From: Cornus controversa
Lineage: Eukaryota > Streptophyta > Magnoliopsida > Cornales > Cornaceae
Reading direction: 5' to 3'
Length of the DNA: 64,000 bases
NCBI GenBank assembly: GCA_026545225.1
Contig: CM048852.1
Coordinates: 14,461,146 to 14,525,145 of the forward strand
The notes beneath the pieces were generated by a model. The model did not search any database and had not been told where the DNA came from. It saw only the letters and a list, made by a program, of their open reading frames with translations. Position numbers and translations under genes: made by a program. Every line of letters begins with the position of its first letter. Within the stretch, counting starts at the first letter, position 1. Below, piece after piece: positions 12,717-23,556 of this stretch.

Positions 12717-13142
12717 CCAAATAAGCACTTATTAATCAGCAATTAATATACAAATAGAAAACCTCCATAACAAAAAAAAAAAAAGGGAGAGATTGTCTAA
12801 ATCTAATCTGTGCACAGTGCATTTAATCTGGAAACGGTAAAAATATTAAGTTTGATATTATCTTTACATTTAATAGCAATTAGGATGAAAGGAAATGAAT
12901 CTTTTAGAAAGAGAGTAATCAAAATAATAAATGTAATATTATATTCTATGTAATTAAAAGTGATGTGTCCAATTGTGATTGGTGGTCAGAATATATTAGT
13001 CTTTATGCCTTTTCTCATATTTCGAAAGGTAAGATAGATGGTAAGGAGTGATATATATTTGCATTCTTTTTTTTTTTCTTTTCTGACAATCTCTCATCAT
13101 TTGTTTGATTGAGATTTTCTTTTTATATATTTTGACCTACTT
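12717..13142. other. Upstream region of the defensin-like gene
   Basis: AT-rich sequence with poly-A and poly-T runs (near 12770 and 13068). No coding region was seen. It probably contains the promoter of the minus-strand peptide gene and ends where a gypsy-type LTR terminus begins at 13143. Confidence 0.5.
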
Positions 13143-14620
13143 TGTCACGCCCCCAAATTAACACCCCCGAATCTCTAGTCCAGTACGTGAATTTGGTGTG
13201 AGACTAAAAAAACATCTATAATAGTATCAATACTTCCCAAGTTTACATACTATAACAAAAGATAATCATTTATAAAACAAAAATATATACATGAAAACTT
13301 CATCCCACATCTTGGGTATCAACTATGCACAACAAAATAATAATATTAGCCCAAAGGGTTTAAATGTAGATGGTCTCCATCGTTTTGTACAATGCCTCCT
13401 TCACCGGGTACTTGAAAATAAAATGGGATGAATTCATAAGCTCAGCAAAAGAATCGCTAAACATTATCATTGCTCAGCAAATTAACCTTGCCTTAAATTC
13501 TTATATAAGAACTCGTACAACTATATTTAGTTGTTTAGACTCACAATTTTCTATGATAATTAAGCTCTAGTTAATAATCATATCCACCATCTCTTTTACA
13601 TAGGAACTGTATTCTCAACAATTCACTATTAAGCTAATCGTCTAGATTAACTTAAACATTATTAATCTCACATGAGCCCCGGACTTCCCTCAAATAAATG
13701 GCATGCTTAGCCAACAAGTGGTGTGCATCGCATAGTTCCAGATTATCGAAGATCGCATATGTGATTGGGTTTGTATGTCTACTCACCCAGATGGTCTCGA
13801 ACAACGTCCACACAATAAGGGCACGCTTCGTTCAATGGCCATAACAAAAAGGTAGTACACTCCCATTAGGTAGGTCACTTACCATACCTAAAGAAATCCT
13901 TTAAAAGAGTTAGTCCCAGACTACCTCTCCAATTTAGACTAAACTTTTCATATTTCAAGAATTTTATCTCATTTTCATAATTCAAACTTTTAAGATTTAC
14001 CAAATGCTTTTAACATTTAATAAATCAAATCATTATTTAATGTGATCACTAATCACATTAATTTATCAATTTAAGATTCACCACTTAAATTTTTTCTAAA
14101 CTTAATTATTTTAGCATAATTAAGTTTATTATGTTGGAATAAACCATTCTAGAATTATCATGATTTTTAGAGCATTAAAAGTATTTTTCTCCAATTTAGA
14201 CTAAATTTAAATAATAGGATAAACAAAAAAAAACATTCTTTATACCAAACATTCACTTTTATAATTTATTAAATACTTTTAACATTTAATAAATTAATTG
14301 ACCAATTTTTGTGTTCAATATACACAAACATCGCTATTCGGGTTTTAATCCTTAGAACCAACTATTCCAACATAATTAGTTCTATTATGTTGAAATATAC
14401 AATTTTGGAATTTTATATAATTTATGGAGCATTCAAGTATTTTCCCCTAGTTCTCTCTAGATTAAAACAACTAGAAGATTAAAGATAACAATATCTTTAG
14501 TTCAGACCAACTCGGTTCCTAGCCCATAAAATTGGACTCAAACTACATTAAAGTGAGTCACACTTTCTTTTACTTACTCAAGCCGCAAAATGTGATAAGC
14601 AGTGAATGTTGCACATTCAA
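13143..14620 (-). mobile_element. Ty3/gypsy-type LTR fragment, minus orientation
   Basis: The left end reads TGTCACGCCCCC, the reverse complement of the gypsy LTR terminus seen elsewhere here (GGGGCGTGACA). The interior is AT-rich without coding sequence. There is an imperfect internal repeat around the ATTAAGTTTATTATGTTG and ATTAGTTCTATTATGTTG phrases (about 14117 and 14376). No right terminus or target duplication was identified; it may be cut by the next LTR, which begins at 14621. Confidence 0.6.
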
Positions 14621-16120
14621 TGCCCCTAAAATTATATGAATTAGTGTCTTAGTAATATTTATTTAATATTTTTATTAATAATTTTAATCTTTTTATGATT
14701 TAAGGTGATTAAATGTAATTCTGATTAATAATGGTGCAATCGAGGTACAAATGGTGCTATTTTAGTAGGAAGTTGAGGTTTGACCCATGAGATATGTTTA
14801 TATTGAAGATCGAATAGACTGAAGAAGTGGGGTGAAAATGAATTTAAATGAAGAAAAGGAGCATGGGCCAAGTCACATTGAAAACTGGACCAATTCAGGC
14901 CTAGAAAGTTCTGGACCATTTTGGTATTCAGGCCATAACTCCATACTTGACTGTCAAAACGGTCCAAACTTTAAAAGGAGTTGAAGGAAATTCAAGTCTG
15001 GACATTTTCATATTTCACAAAAATTTCCTAAAACGGATGTTTACAGCACCTTTCTGCTCCATTTGCTTAGCTGCCTTTTTTAATTGAGCAAGTGCCACTT
15101 TCAATTGTGCAAGTGCCGCTTCATAGGCACAGGTGCTACTTTTGGAGGCCAGGTGTCCCGTTTGTTCTGGATTCGCAAAATAAAAAAGGGAGAAAAGATA
15201 TAAAACTAGGGTATTCTGGAGGGGAAAAACACAGAGAGATATACAGAGGTTTGTGATGATTACAGGTGAGAATATGGCGATTTAATCATCGTTCAGGTCT
15301 GGAGCTCCGATCATGACCAGCTAAACGTCATTCCGGGGAAGTGACGTAACCCTAACCTTTATTTCAATGTTGTAAATTATATCTTAATTTGGGGACGTTT
15401 TAATTTGTGTATTGGTTGTGTAACCAAGACATAAACAATAGTTGTGCTATTAATTTTAAATTGAATGGATTATTTCATTATATATTTACTTGTTCTTGTA
15501 GAATAATTATAAGTTTGCAGTGATTAGTGTTTGGTTCTTTTCGACTTCTGTGATTTTGTTAAGACATGTTATATAATAGTTTTCACCGATCGTTTAATTT
15601 AGAGTTTTGATAATTCGTACTAAGCGAAGATGGGCTATCACATCATTAGTTAGTTTAGTTTGTAGTCTGTAGTCAGATGTATAGGCCATGCTAAGCGAAG
15701 ACGAGTTATGCTTAATTGTATGTTGAACGAATCCTCTTGATAAAATTGAATTAGGCTTGTAGCCATTCTTTTTCGAATGCATAGATTAGACATCCCAAAT
15801 TAGTACAATTTGTCATTGTCAGATATTAGTGGTGAAGTCAATTCCCAGGACTCTCTCTCTCCAGTATCTATCATTCATTTATGTTGTTAAATATCAGCAC
15901 CTTAATTTAAAAACAAAACAAATTCTCTTTGAATTAAACTAGACAAGGTCTTAATAGCTTAACAACAAAACCAATCCAATCTATGTGGGTTCGACCCCTA
16001 CTCACCGCTTTACTAATTTTAGTAGAGTATTTGTAGGTTTTTATAGATTCTCTTTTGTCAAGGTGTAAAATAACGATGACATTATTGCATAATATTTTAT
16101 CGTGTTTTGCACATCGAACA
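14621..16120 (+). mobile_element. Ty3/gypsy LTR of Athila/Tat type
   Basis: The LTR starts TGCCCCTAAAATTATATG and runs about 1.5 kb. It ends just before a primer-binding site at about 16123-16141 that reads ATGGTGTCATTGTCAGGG. That is close to the TGGCGCCGTTGCCGGGG form used by the Athila/Tat branch of plant gypsy elements. A TATA-like GATATAAAACTAGGG lies near 15198-15212. The exact last base (16111-16120) is uncertain. Beyond the primer site only a short, decayed leader remains, so the element is mostly lost. Confidence 0.72.
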
Positions 16121-16794
16121 AAATGGTGTCATTGTCAGGGACTTCAGTAACGATTGCGTTATTAAGTTTAAAGATTAAGTCTAGTTTAATTATAATTTAG
16201 GACTTGTATATATTTGGTTTTTAATTTGTTTTAGGTGTTTTGTGTGTTTGAATATAGGTACAAGAGTTACTGCACAAGTGGAAAGAAGTTGAAATTTTGG
16301 GACCTCTTGTGAGTTTTTGTGTTTTAATACATAAACTTTTGTCTAAGATTGTTAGTTTATTTTAATTTTGAAAAAAAAATTTGAAAACATGTTGGTTGAG
16401 TTTGAAGACCCTTGGGAAACATGTTTAGATTAATTTGGTTGTGATATTAATAATTTTGCATATATGAAAATTTTGAGTGAAAATTCAATGGATGTGTCCA
16501 ATAAATTGGATGCATTATCATGGAGATTGGACCAATTTATAGCCTTTAGTCATGTTTCTACTCCTCTTCACTCGTCAATAAATAAAGCAAGTAAGGAAAG
16601 TTAAAGATGACACTAGGAATTTTACGTGGACACCTAAGTAGGAAAAAACCACGGAAGGGGACAGAATACTTGTTGAGTGTTTTTGTTCTTCCAGTTACCT
16701 TCTATAAGGATTTTGATGTTAGCCGGAAGTCTGCAACAATTGGACGAGGGAGTCACAATAGTAAGCCTGAGGTGTTCCACATCAAATTCTTGTT
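16121..16794 (+). mobile_element. Leader remnant downstream of the Athila/Tat primer site
   Basis: This begins with the primer-binding site and continues as AT-rich sequence that would be the 5' leader of the same element. No gag or pol motif was recognised. Part of the 108-residue open frame at 16607-16933 lies here; it has no family resemblance that I can see. Confidence 0.4.
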
Positions 16795-17090
16795 AGAGTG
16801 GAGTGTATGTGAGTTTGGGACAAAGTTTGTTGAACTTTGCTTCGACAATAGTGTATTTGGTTCTCTAGGGCTACATAGCCTCACCCATGGTTCTTTCTCA
16901 ATTTGGATTTTCTGGTACATTCATTTACTTTAGTGCACTTTATTTATTTACTTGCTTTGTGGGATTGCTTTAATTTTAATTGGACTTAAAATGGGATAAT
17001 CTAAAATATTAAGCAAAAAGCGAATAAACCTAATCACCCCACCTCTAGGTTTTAAATCTAATTTTCACAGCCGCTTCCGCATCACGTAAC
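16795..17090 (+). repeat. Dispersed repeat R1, copy 1
   Basis: This stretch matches 50236-50530 along its length. Shared phrases are GAACTTTGCTTC/GTACTTTGCTTC, CAATTTGGATTTT, CTTTATTTATTTACTTGC, AATTAAGCAAAAAG or a close form, and CACAGCCGCTT/CGCAGCCGCTT. Near its end it has CACCCCACCTCTAGG or CACCCCCTCTAGG, which resembles in reverse the CCTAGAGGGGGG block of the SIRE-type LTRs here. It is probably part of an LTR of an unassigned family. Confidence 0.7.
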
Positions 17091-17490
17091 TCACACATAC
17101 AATACTTGTAAACTCAAGAACAAGAGAGTTAAACATCCTTACCTCAATTCCAAGCTTTAGATTCAAAAAGTCCCAAATCACTAAATCTTCAAACTCCTCC
17201 AAATTTAAATTTCGAAATGTAAAAGCATAGATCATAGAAAGGAGAACAACTTTCTCTTCTTGAGCTATCCTCAAATCCAAATTCTAGTTTCACCCATATT
17301 TTCAAACTTCACCAAATCAAACTTCGAATCGATCAAATTGAAAAGAATGATGAGAAGAACAATCTTTCCTTTTCGAACAATCTTCAAATCTCCTTTTAAG
17401 CCATTTAAAAGCTAGAGAGAAGTTAGGATGAAGTTATAGTGAGAGAGAGATGAGAGAATATCTTATTTTTGAGGTGAAATAAATGTTATA
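17091..17490 (-). mobile_element. Gypsy-type LTR fragment, minus orientation (tentative)
   Basis: Read on the minus strand, the segment has a GA-rich stretch (about 17440-17455), then TTGAGGTAAGG (17138-17148). Two other gypsy LTRs in this window have TTGAGGTAGGGG or TTTGAGGTAGGGG in the corresponding place (54053-54064 plus, 63111-63123 minus). Neither terminus was found. It abuts plus-oriented LTR material on the right, so two LTR fragments may lie in opposite orientation here. Confidence 0.4.
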
Positions 17491-18103
17491 AACCTATGTA
17501 TGAGTCACATTTGGCATTTCAAAACATTGAGGAATGTATGGATGAAACGAAGTTCTTGGATCAAATGTATGTGTAATGTAGAGTTGATTCCTTATGGATA
17601 TAATTCATAGTTTATCACATTATGGATGTAATTGAATTTATGTTGGAGACTTATGTTTGAATGCATGGTAAAAATGGGCATATAAAGATACAAAGGAACA
17701 CTTATGATTTTACAGATATTTCTGTTCAGGACACACGATTTCGCGTAATCACATTAACGCAGAATCGTAACCTGAATTACGAGGAATCATAAGATTGATG
17801 AAATAAAAGTACAAAACTAGTGTGACTATGATGCATCTACAATTTAGTGCAATTGCGCGAAATCGTAATATGCATTACGATTAATCGTAATGTATGGCTG
17901 CAGGGTCAAAATTGGGAAATTGTTAAAGTTTGGATGTACCCTTATGGATGTTTATAGATACACATGTATAGTAGTATGTATCTAAGAAAGCTTCTGCAGT
18001 TATATGAATTATGAGTTGTTTATTGTGATTAATAGACTGAATCACCCTTGGTATTCAAGCCCGGAGATGGAGATATTCGGTATTTGGATTTCGGGGCATG
18101 ACA
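17491..18103 (+). mobile_element. 3' part of a gypsy-type LTR, plus orientation
   Basis: The right end is TTTCGGGGCATGACA at 18103, the terminus common to gypsy LTRs here, preceded by CACCCTTGGT, which also precedes the LTR tail near 50190. Within it are an 11-bp inverted repeat pair (17735-17745 and 17856-17866) and a perfect 20-bp palindrome at 17873-17892. The left edge is uncertain. Confidence 0.55.
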
Positions 18104-18299
18104 AGCAAGGTATTTTTGTCAAAATAGTCTATATATGGTGACAAAGGGTTCTTTTCAATTTTTGAAAGTATATGAGATTTATTTGGTGACAAAAATTATA
18201 CATGAGTATTTTGCCACTTTTTGAAAGCGCAAGGGGTTTTGTGCAATTTAACCAAATAAAAATAGAAGGGCTGATTTAAAAATCTATATATACAAATAA
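18104..18299. other. Short unassigned stretch
   Basis: No gene seen. It contains two related phrases around TATATGGTGACAAAGGG and TTTGGTGACAAAAATT, suggesting an old local duplication. Confidence 0.4.

Positions 18300-18363
<64 letters not shown>
18300..18363. repeat. Compound microsatellite (TA)n(GA)n
   Basis: A TA run of about 40 bases passes directly into a GA run of about 22 bases. Confidence 0.95.
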
Positions 18364-18429
18364 CACCCCCATTAGGTCAACTCCAAAAATATTAGTAAGG
18401 GCAAATAAGATTTACCTAAGAAGCACGTA

Positions 18430-18960
18430 TACTTCTTTAGAGTTGTCATGGCCGTATTGGACATATATTGAATACAGATACACGCTGGATATAGTTGGAT
18501 ACATGATGGATGGATATGGATGAGATAAAACTAGGATACGATAAGATACGTTTAGGATACGGTTGGACAAAATTATAATTTTTTTTTATAAAAAAAATGA
18601 AGGTCTAATTGTAATAATAAAAAAGTTAATTATTTAAAAAAAAAAACAAAAAGAACTTATAATCCTAAATTGGCAGTGAAAAAAAAAGAAAAAAAAAAGG
18701 AGAGGATGAAAAGAATTTGGATTTTATGTCTCATATAATTGACTCTTTATTTATTGAACACATTTGTGATTACATTTACATTCCTAATGTTATGAAAAAC
18801 TAACCAAAAATAAGTTTTTTATATATAAAAAATAAAATTATTATTATTTGACCTATCCTTGCCATGTTCTTATCATATTTTTTTGAAATTTAGCGTATCG
18901 CTATATTTGTATCATGTCGTATCCGTGTCTTGATCCATATTTTTAGAGATTTACAAATCA
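18430..18960. mobile_element. MITE-like repeat with loose inverted ends (tentative)
   Basis: The left part repeats GGATACG-type words and the right part repeats their complements (TATCGCTATATTTGTATCATG, CGTATCCGTGTCTTG), so the two ends can pair imperfectly. The middle is AT-rich and non-coding. This organisation suggests a short non-autonomous DNA element. The ends and target duplication could not be fixed. Confidence 0.4.
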
Positions 18961-19112
18961 AAGTATTTTTCATATTTTGAGGGAGGATATTTTCAAAATT
19001 CTACAAAATTTATAGATAGTGTTTGTCATTAATATATTATTATTGATATATAACATGTGTTTTAATAGTATTATAATCAGTCGTTACCTCAAATTACCAA
19101 ACAAATTTTTTA

Positions 19113-19317
19113 GGGTAAATTACACTGACCTCACCTTAGGTTTGACCTAATTACACACAACATCAAACTTATACATTTTGTTACACCGTGCTCCCCTAAC
19201 ATTTGCTCCGTTATAACAAAGACCCCCCTTGGTCTAAAATTTCACCTTTTTTGTCCAAAAATTTGGTTGTAGTGACCAAAATGCCCATAAATAAATGAAA
19301 AAGACGTTTTAACCCTT

Positions 19318-19353
<36 letters not shown>

Positions 19354-20444
19354 AAGTATAACACACACACACATACACACACACACGCACACAAATAACA
19401 TAAACAGAGGTTTTCTCGAAGGTTTGGAGAAGACGATGATCGGATCAAACATCAACAACCCATAATCGTCGTTACAAACAATTGTGGTGGCGGCTGACAA
19501 TGACATTTGGTGGAATCACCTTGTCGATTGTTATCTAAACTGCAAACCCTAGAGCTTGAATTCTTGCACATCTACTGCTGCTTTGGAGCTTCGACATCGT
19601 CGCTGTCGTAGCTGGTGTCATGGATATGAGGTTTGACAGTGCGATTTCCTCAACTCATGTGCCAAATACCACACCCCCACCATTTGGTTCACTGACAACG
19701 ATGAGTTGTCCCTTCTCTTCTCTTTCTATACATACATATAAATGTAATATAGATATTTATACAAATTGGAATTTTTTTTAATAGGACTTTGGTGTAGTTT
19801 TTTTATTATTAGCAAGGAAAATTAAAATTATGTATGTTATATATGTATATTGATATGAATTGGGTTTTTGATTTTTTTTAAGATTTTGTGATAATTGTGA
19901 ACTAGAGACAATGCTTGATGGTGGTGGTGGTGGTGATGATGAAATTTATCTTTCTTTTTTCATGTATGGATTGAGTAGATTGGGTGGTGGTGGTAGGTGG
20001 TTGTGGGGGTGTTGGTGAGAGGTGGTGGCCTTGGTAGATTGGGGGGGGGGGGGCGTGGTTGTGGGAGTGTTGGAGACTTTTCCGATAATGGGTCGATGAC
20101 CATGGTGGGAGGAGGTGGTGTGATTAATGGCTTTTCCGACAACGGGTCAATGGCCATGGTGGGAGAGGTGGTGTGATTAATGGCTGTATGTGTAGAGGAG
20201 AGAGAGGGGGGAAGAAGAGAAAAAAAAAAGTGTTTTTTTTTATACATGGGCAAATTGGTAATTTCATATATTCATATATTTGATCAATTTTAACAATAAA
20301 AGGGGGTTAAAATAGTAAAACCACTCTATTTTTAATATCTATTTTGCCAAATCCATTAGAGGGGAGGTGAGTGCAACAAAATGCATTACTTTGATATTAC
20401 ATGTAATTAGGTCAAACTTGAGGGAAGGTGAATGTAATTTATCC
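19113..20444. mobile_element. Mutator-like element (MULE), non-autonomous
   Basis: The ends are long inverted repeats of at least 100 bp. The left starts GGGTAAATTACACTGACC and the complement of the right starts GGATAAATTACATTCACC. The match continues through TTTGACCTAATTACA and CATTTTGTT. Flanking words are AATTTTTTA (19104-19112) and TATTTTTTA (20445-20453), a 9-bp target duplication with one mismatch, as expected for Mutator-type transposons. No transposase was seen in the 1332 bp. The interior has (TA)n at 19319-19348, (AC)n at 19362-19393, a tandem pair of about 54 bp at 20078-20183 and a G run at 20041-20052. The more GC-rich segment 19400-19700 could be captured host sequence (Pack-MULE), which is unproven. 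Confidence 0.85.
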
Positions 20445-20630
20445 TATTTTTTAATAGTAGCACAATGCACGTGCACATGGACTTGTGTGTACAGTTGTCA
20501 CAACACAACACAAGATGTGTTGCCACATGATCCCGCCCAAATACAAGAACAATTTCAGTCTACCTTTTAGATGGAGAGAATGAAGATATGAAAAAATGAA
20601 GAAAAAAAGTATGATGAGTTGAAAAAGAAC

Positions 20631-22026
20631 CGTCAAGTTGCGATCTGGGAGATATTCAGCTATTGAGTTGCATATGTTCATACATTCAGTTGAAAGGAAC
20701 GCCAGAAGAAGGGCTGCATAAGCTTCCACATCTGCCTTCATCATCCCAGGTTAACTGCTTCCCTTTATCTGCTTCTCCTTCCCCCCTGGTTGGCCAAAAA
20801 GATGGAACACAGAAGTGGAATTACATCCCTACAATTCTCGTCTTCCACTACTTCCAAACCAGGCAAAGAAACACTGGCAGACACAAGCCGTGATCTGTTG
20901 CAACTATCCTTCTCTACCAAGTTTACAAGCAACCCCAAGATAGTAACAAGAAAATCTAACTCTGGATCAGTGAGATGTCTATCATTTTGATGGTCAACTT
21001 CAACACTTGACTTGGAGAATGAGGTACTATCTCTCGTCTCACTGACAGGAGGAAAAAATGAGCTGAATGATGGGAAATAGTTTGCAATCAATGAGGACAA
21101 GGTCTCCAGTCCTCCACATGAAGCAATTTGTTGACAGCCCATAGGGTTCTCATTTGTTAAGTTCATCAAAACCTTGACAGCCGCAAGAAGGCAGTCTGCA
21201 AGAAGATTGGACTCTTTTTCATCAACAGTAGATGAACAAGAGACCTCACAAGAATGATGATTTTCGCCATCACCTAATACTTGTTGGCTTAGCATCACTA
21301 TGGACTGGCATCCATCTCCGTGATCTCACCCCTGATGTTTTGAGTTTGAGATACTCTATGTCCTCCCGACAATAAGTCCCACATAGAGGGCTCAAAATCA
21401 TCATCAAAAGCAAAAGGATCCTGGCTGTCCTCTAGAAGCTCGGACGTGATTTCTCCAGTAACCTTGGGTTCCTTGCCAAAATGAAAGTTCATCCTGGAAC
21501 CATCGTTACTTGCAGGTATTCCACTAGTTGAACTCCTTGACGTTCTATTTGAACTCCTTGAAGTTCCACTGCATGAGCCTGATGTGGAAGAATTGACTCT
21601 CATCTTCAACAAGCAATTATCAGCAGATGTGTTGGTAAATTCAGAACTGGAATTAGAATTCCTTGACAGGCCAGCAAACAACCATTCACTGCTCTGAGAT
21701 TCGCTGTGACTCCTCTGGGAAGTGGTCTGCTCTATTCTACAGCACCATATAGAAGAACTGATGAATAAGATCTCATCACTGTCCACTTTGTTATCTTCTA
21801 TTAAAGGCATTTTAGAAGCACGACAAGTCCCATTAGAAAGATTATAAAAGTCTTCCTTGTAGGAACTGCCCGAGGAACTCTTCAGTAAAGAAAGACCTAA
21901 AAGGATCATGATGACATTAATAATGAGTTTTGTAAAAGATCGAGGGGAACTCTTGTAGTCAAACTTTCCATTCATTTCGAGCAAATGACTCTGATTATCC
22001 TTACTAAGAAATATGGCATTTTCCAT
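20631..22026 (-). pseudogene. WAPL: WAPL-like fragment, central and C-terminal part, unit 1
   Basis: Plant WAPL (wings apart-like) releases cohesin from chromosomes. Read from 22026 downwards this copy matches the plant protein from MENAIFLSKDNQSHLL through a serine-rich stretch, DPFAFDDDFEPSMWDLLSG, then LMNLTNENPMGCQQIA, GGLETLSSLIANYFPSFSS, LDFLVTILGLLVNLVEKD and VIPLLCSIFLANQG to AYAALLLAFLSTE and LPDRNLTVL near 20640. It is broken: the frame shifts near 21300 between the serine-rich and the repeat-like part, and the segment linking LANQG to EAYAALL is shortened. It ends abruptly at the unit junction. It stands head-to-head with the earlier part of the same gene on the plus strand, which cannot yield a normal WAPL message. 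Confidence 0.93.
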
Positions 22027-22050
22027 GTCAGTGGTGCCGGCCACCTTAAT

Positions 22051-22788
22051 GGAGATGGCGATGGCGACTTTGATGGAGACACAGGAGTTTAGGGAAAAGA
22101 TGGAGCATGTGGATGAGGTGAATTTCGCTTTGGATGGGTTGAGGAAGGGCAGCCTGCTTGGATTAGGCAGGCGAGTCTGTTGTCTTTGTTGTCTATATGT
22201 GGGCACTGTGCAGCAACGGCGGCTTTTAACAACTCATGGGATGGCAAAATCAATTATTGATGCTGTTTTGGAACTCAACTTTGATGATTCACCCAGCAAT
22301 CTCGCCACTGTAGCACTCTTCTACATTTTGACTAGTGATGGTCAGGATGATCACCTTTTGGATTAGCCTGGTTGCATTCGTTTCCTTATAAAATTGTTGA
22401 CCCCACTCACCTCTAATGCTAGTAAAGACAAAGTGCCAACCATCGGCCGTAAGCTTCTAGCTTTATGCAAGGATGCTGGTATCTTACAAGATGTTGTTAA
22501 AGGAGTGGATTCCACATCTGCAGCAATCATGTTCAAAGTTCTTGTAAGTTGCAAGGAAATGAAGTCAAGTGATGGCAATGATGATGGAATGGGGAAGCCA
22601 GAGTTGAGCCCAAAATGGATTATTTTGTTGGCGATCAAGAAAGCTTGCTGATCTACAATATCTCTTGAAGACCCCACGGGTACTGTAAGGAAGACTGGGG
22701 GCAACTTCAAGGAAAAATTACAAGAGCTTGGAGGACTTGGTGCGGTCTTTGAGGTCACCAGGAATTGTCATTCCATTATGGAGGGATG
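22051..22788 (+). pseudogene. WAPL: WAPL-like fragment, N-terminal-side part, unit 1
   Basis: The plus strand encodes the portion that in intact plant WAPL comes before the minus-strand fragment: TLMETQEFREKMEHVDEV, NFALDGLRKG, QQRRLLTTHGMAKSIIDAV, LNFDDSPSNLATVALFYIL, TSDGQDDHLLD, LLALCKDAGILQDVVKGVD, ELSPKWI and GNFKEKL, ending near a proper splice donor (GGATG|GTAAGA at 22788/22789). Small insertions, deletions and in-frame stops (for example after DDHLLD and after KKAC) break the frame. The start at 22051 is where similarity begins, a few dozen bases from the start of the oppositely oriented fragment. Confidence 0.93.
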
Positions 22789-22962
22789 GTAAGAACAAAG
22801 TTCATATTCAATACAAGAATCAAAGGATAATGTCAATCTAGGAAGTATGGCTCTGTTTTTAAAATGTTTGATAAACACGGAAAATAAACAATGTAATAGT
22901 ACTTTTTGGTCACTTTTTTTAATTTTGTTTCTAAATATTCTGTATTATTATGCTAATTACAG

Positions 22963-23280
22963 ATGAAGACAGATGTAGAAACACAAAGTGATTTCATTAG
23001 GTTCTTTATCAAAGAAGTTGAGAATGTGCTTTAAGCAGACATTGATGACTTTGTGACTTTTGTTAAATGGCTTTATGAGGAGCTCTTTTACGTGGTACAA
23101 TTACTTTAAATCCCATTCATTTCTTATCAGTTTTACCCAATAATTTTTTCATAATTTCATGGCATTGCTTCAATTCTTTTCTTCAGGTTAACGAAAAAGC
23201 AGTGCTGAAAAACTTCGATTGGCCAGAGCTGAAGGCCGATGCATTGCAGGAAGCTGCATTCGGGTATCGTGATCTCAAGA
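22963..23280 (+). pseudogene. CHUP1-like exon pair, unit 1
   Basis: Two exons with their intron are kept. Exon a (22963-23094) follows an AG acceptor and reads VETQSDFIRFFIKEVENVL and VTFVKWLYEELFYV. The intron is 23095-23186 (GT...AG). Exon b from 23187 reads VNEKAVLKNFDWPELKADAL, then QEAAFGYRDLKK. This is the conserved C-terminal-region block of CHUP1 and its relatives (the usual form is VDERAVLKHFDWPE), plant actin-binding proteins of the chloroplast outer membrane or cytoskeleton. One in-frame stop follows ENVL. Only a small part of the gene is present, fused downstream of the WAPL fragment. An exon-to-exon splice from WAPL into CHUP1 is possible on paper, but neither frame is intact. 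Confidence 0.88.
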
Positions 23281-23419
23281 AGATTTTGTTTTCCTATCTT
23301 TGGTACTTTTTCTTTCTTCTAATCAATTTTATTTTTGATATTTCAGTGGATCGTTTGCAAATGGCGTCACAATGGACTAGAGAGTTGAGTGTTTTTTTAT
23401 TGTTTCAGTTTACCTTTCA

Positions 23420-23556
23420 GATAGAGAGAATGAAAAGATATGAAAAAATGGAAAAAAAAAAGAATGAAAAAAAATGAAAAGAAAAAAGAAAAGAAAAAAA
23501 ATGAAAAGAAAAAAGAGAAGAAAAAAGGAAGAAAAAAAGTATGATGAGTTGAAAAA
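23420..23556 (+). repeat. Purine-rich (G/A) tract, unit 1
   Basis: About 130 bases on the plus strand are almost only A and G (GAAAAAA, GAAAAG and GGAAG words), and the tract ends just before GTATGATGAGTTG. The counterpart in unit 2 is at 27498-27652, and its truncated edge starts the array at 20560. Such mirror-type tracts can form triplexes and often slip, which fits the length difference between units. Confidence 0.9.

Noticed and set aside
16607-16933. 108-residue open frame as a gag gene
   Set aside because: It sits where a leader or gag would be expected, but I see no gag motif, and its second half overlaps dispersed repeat R1.
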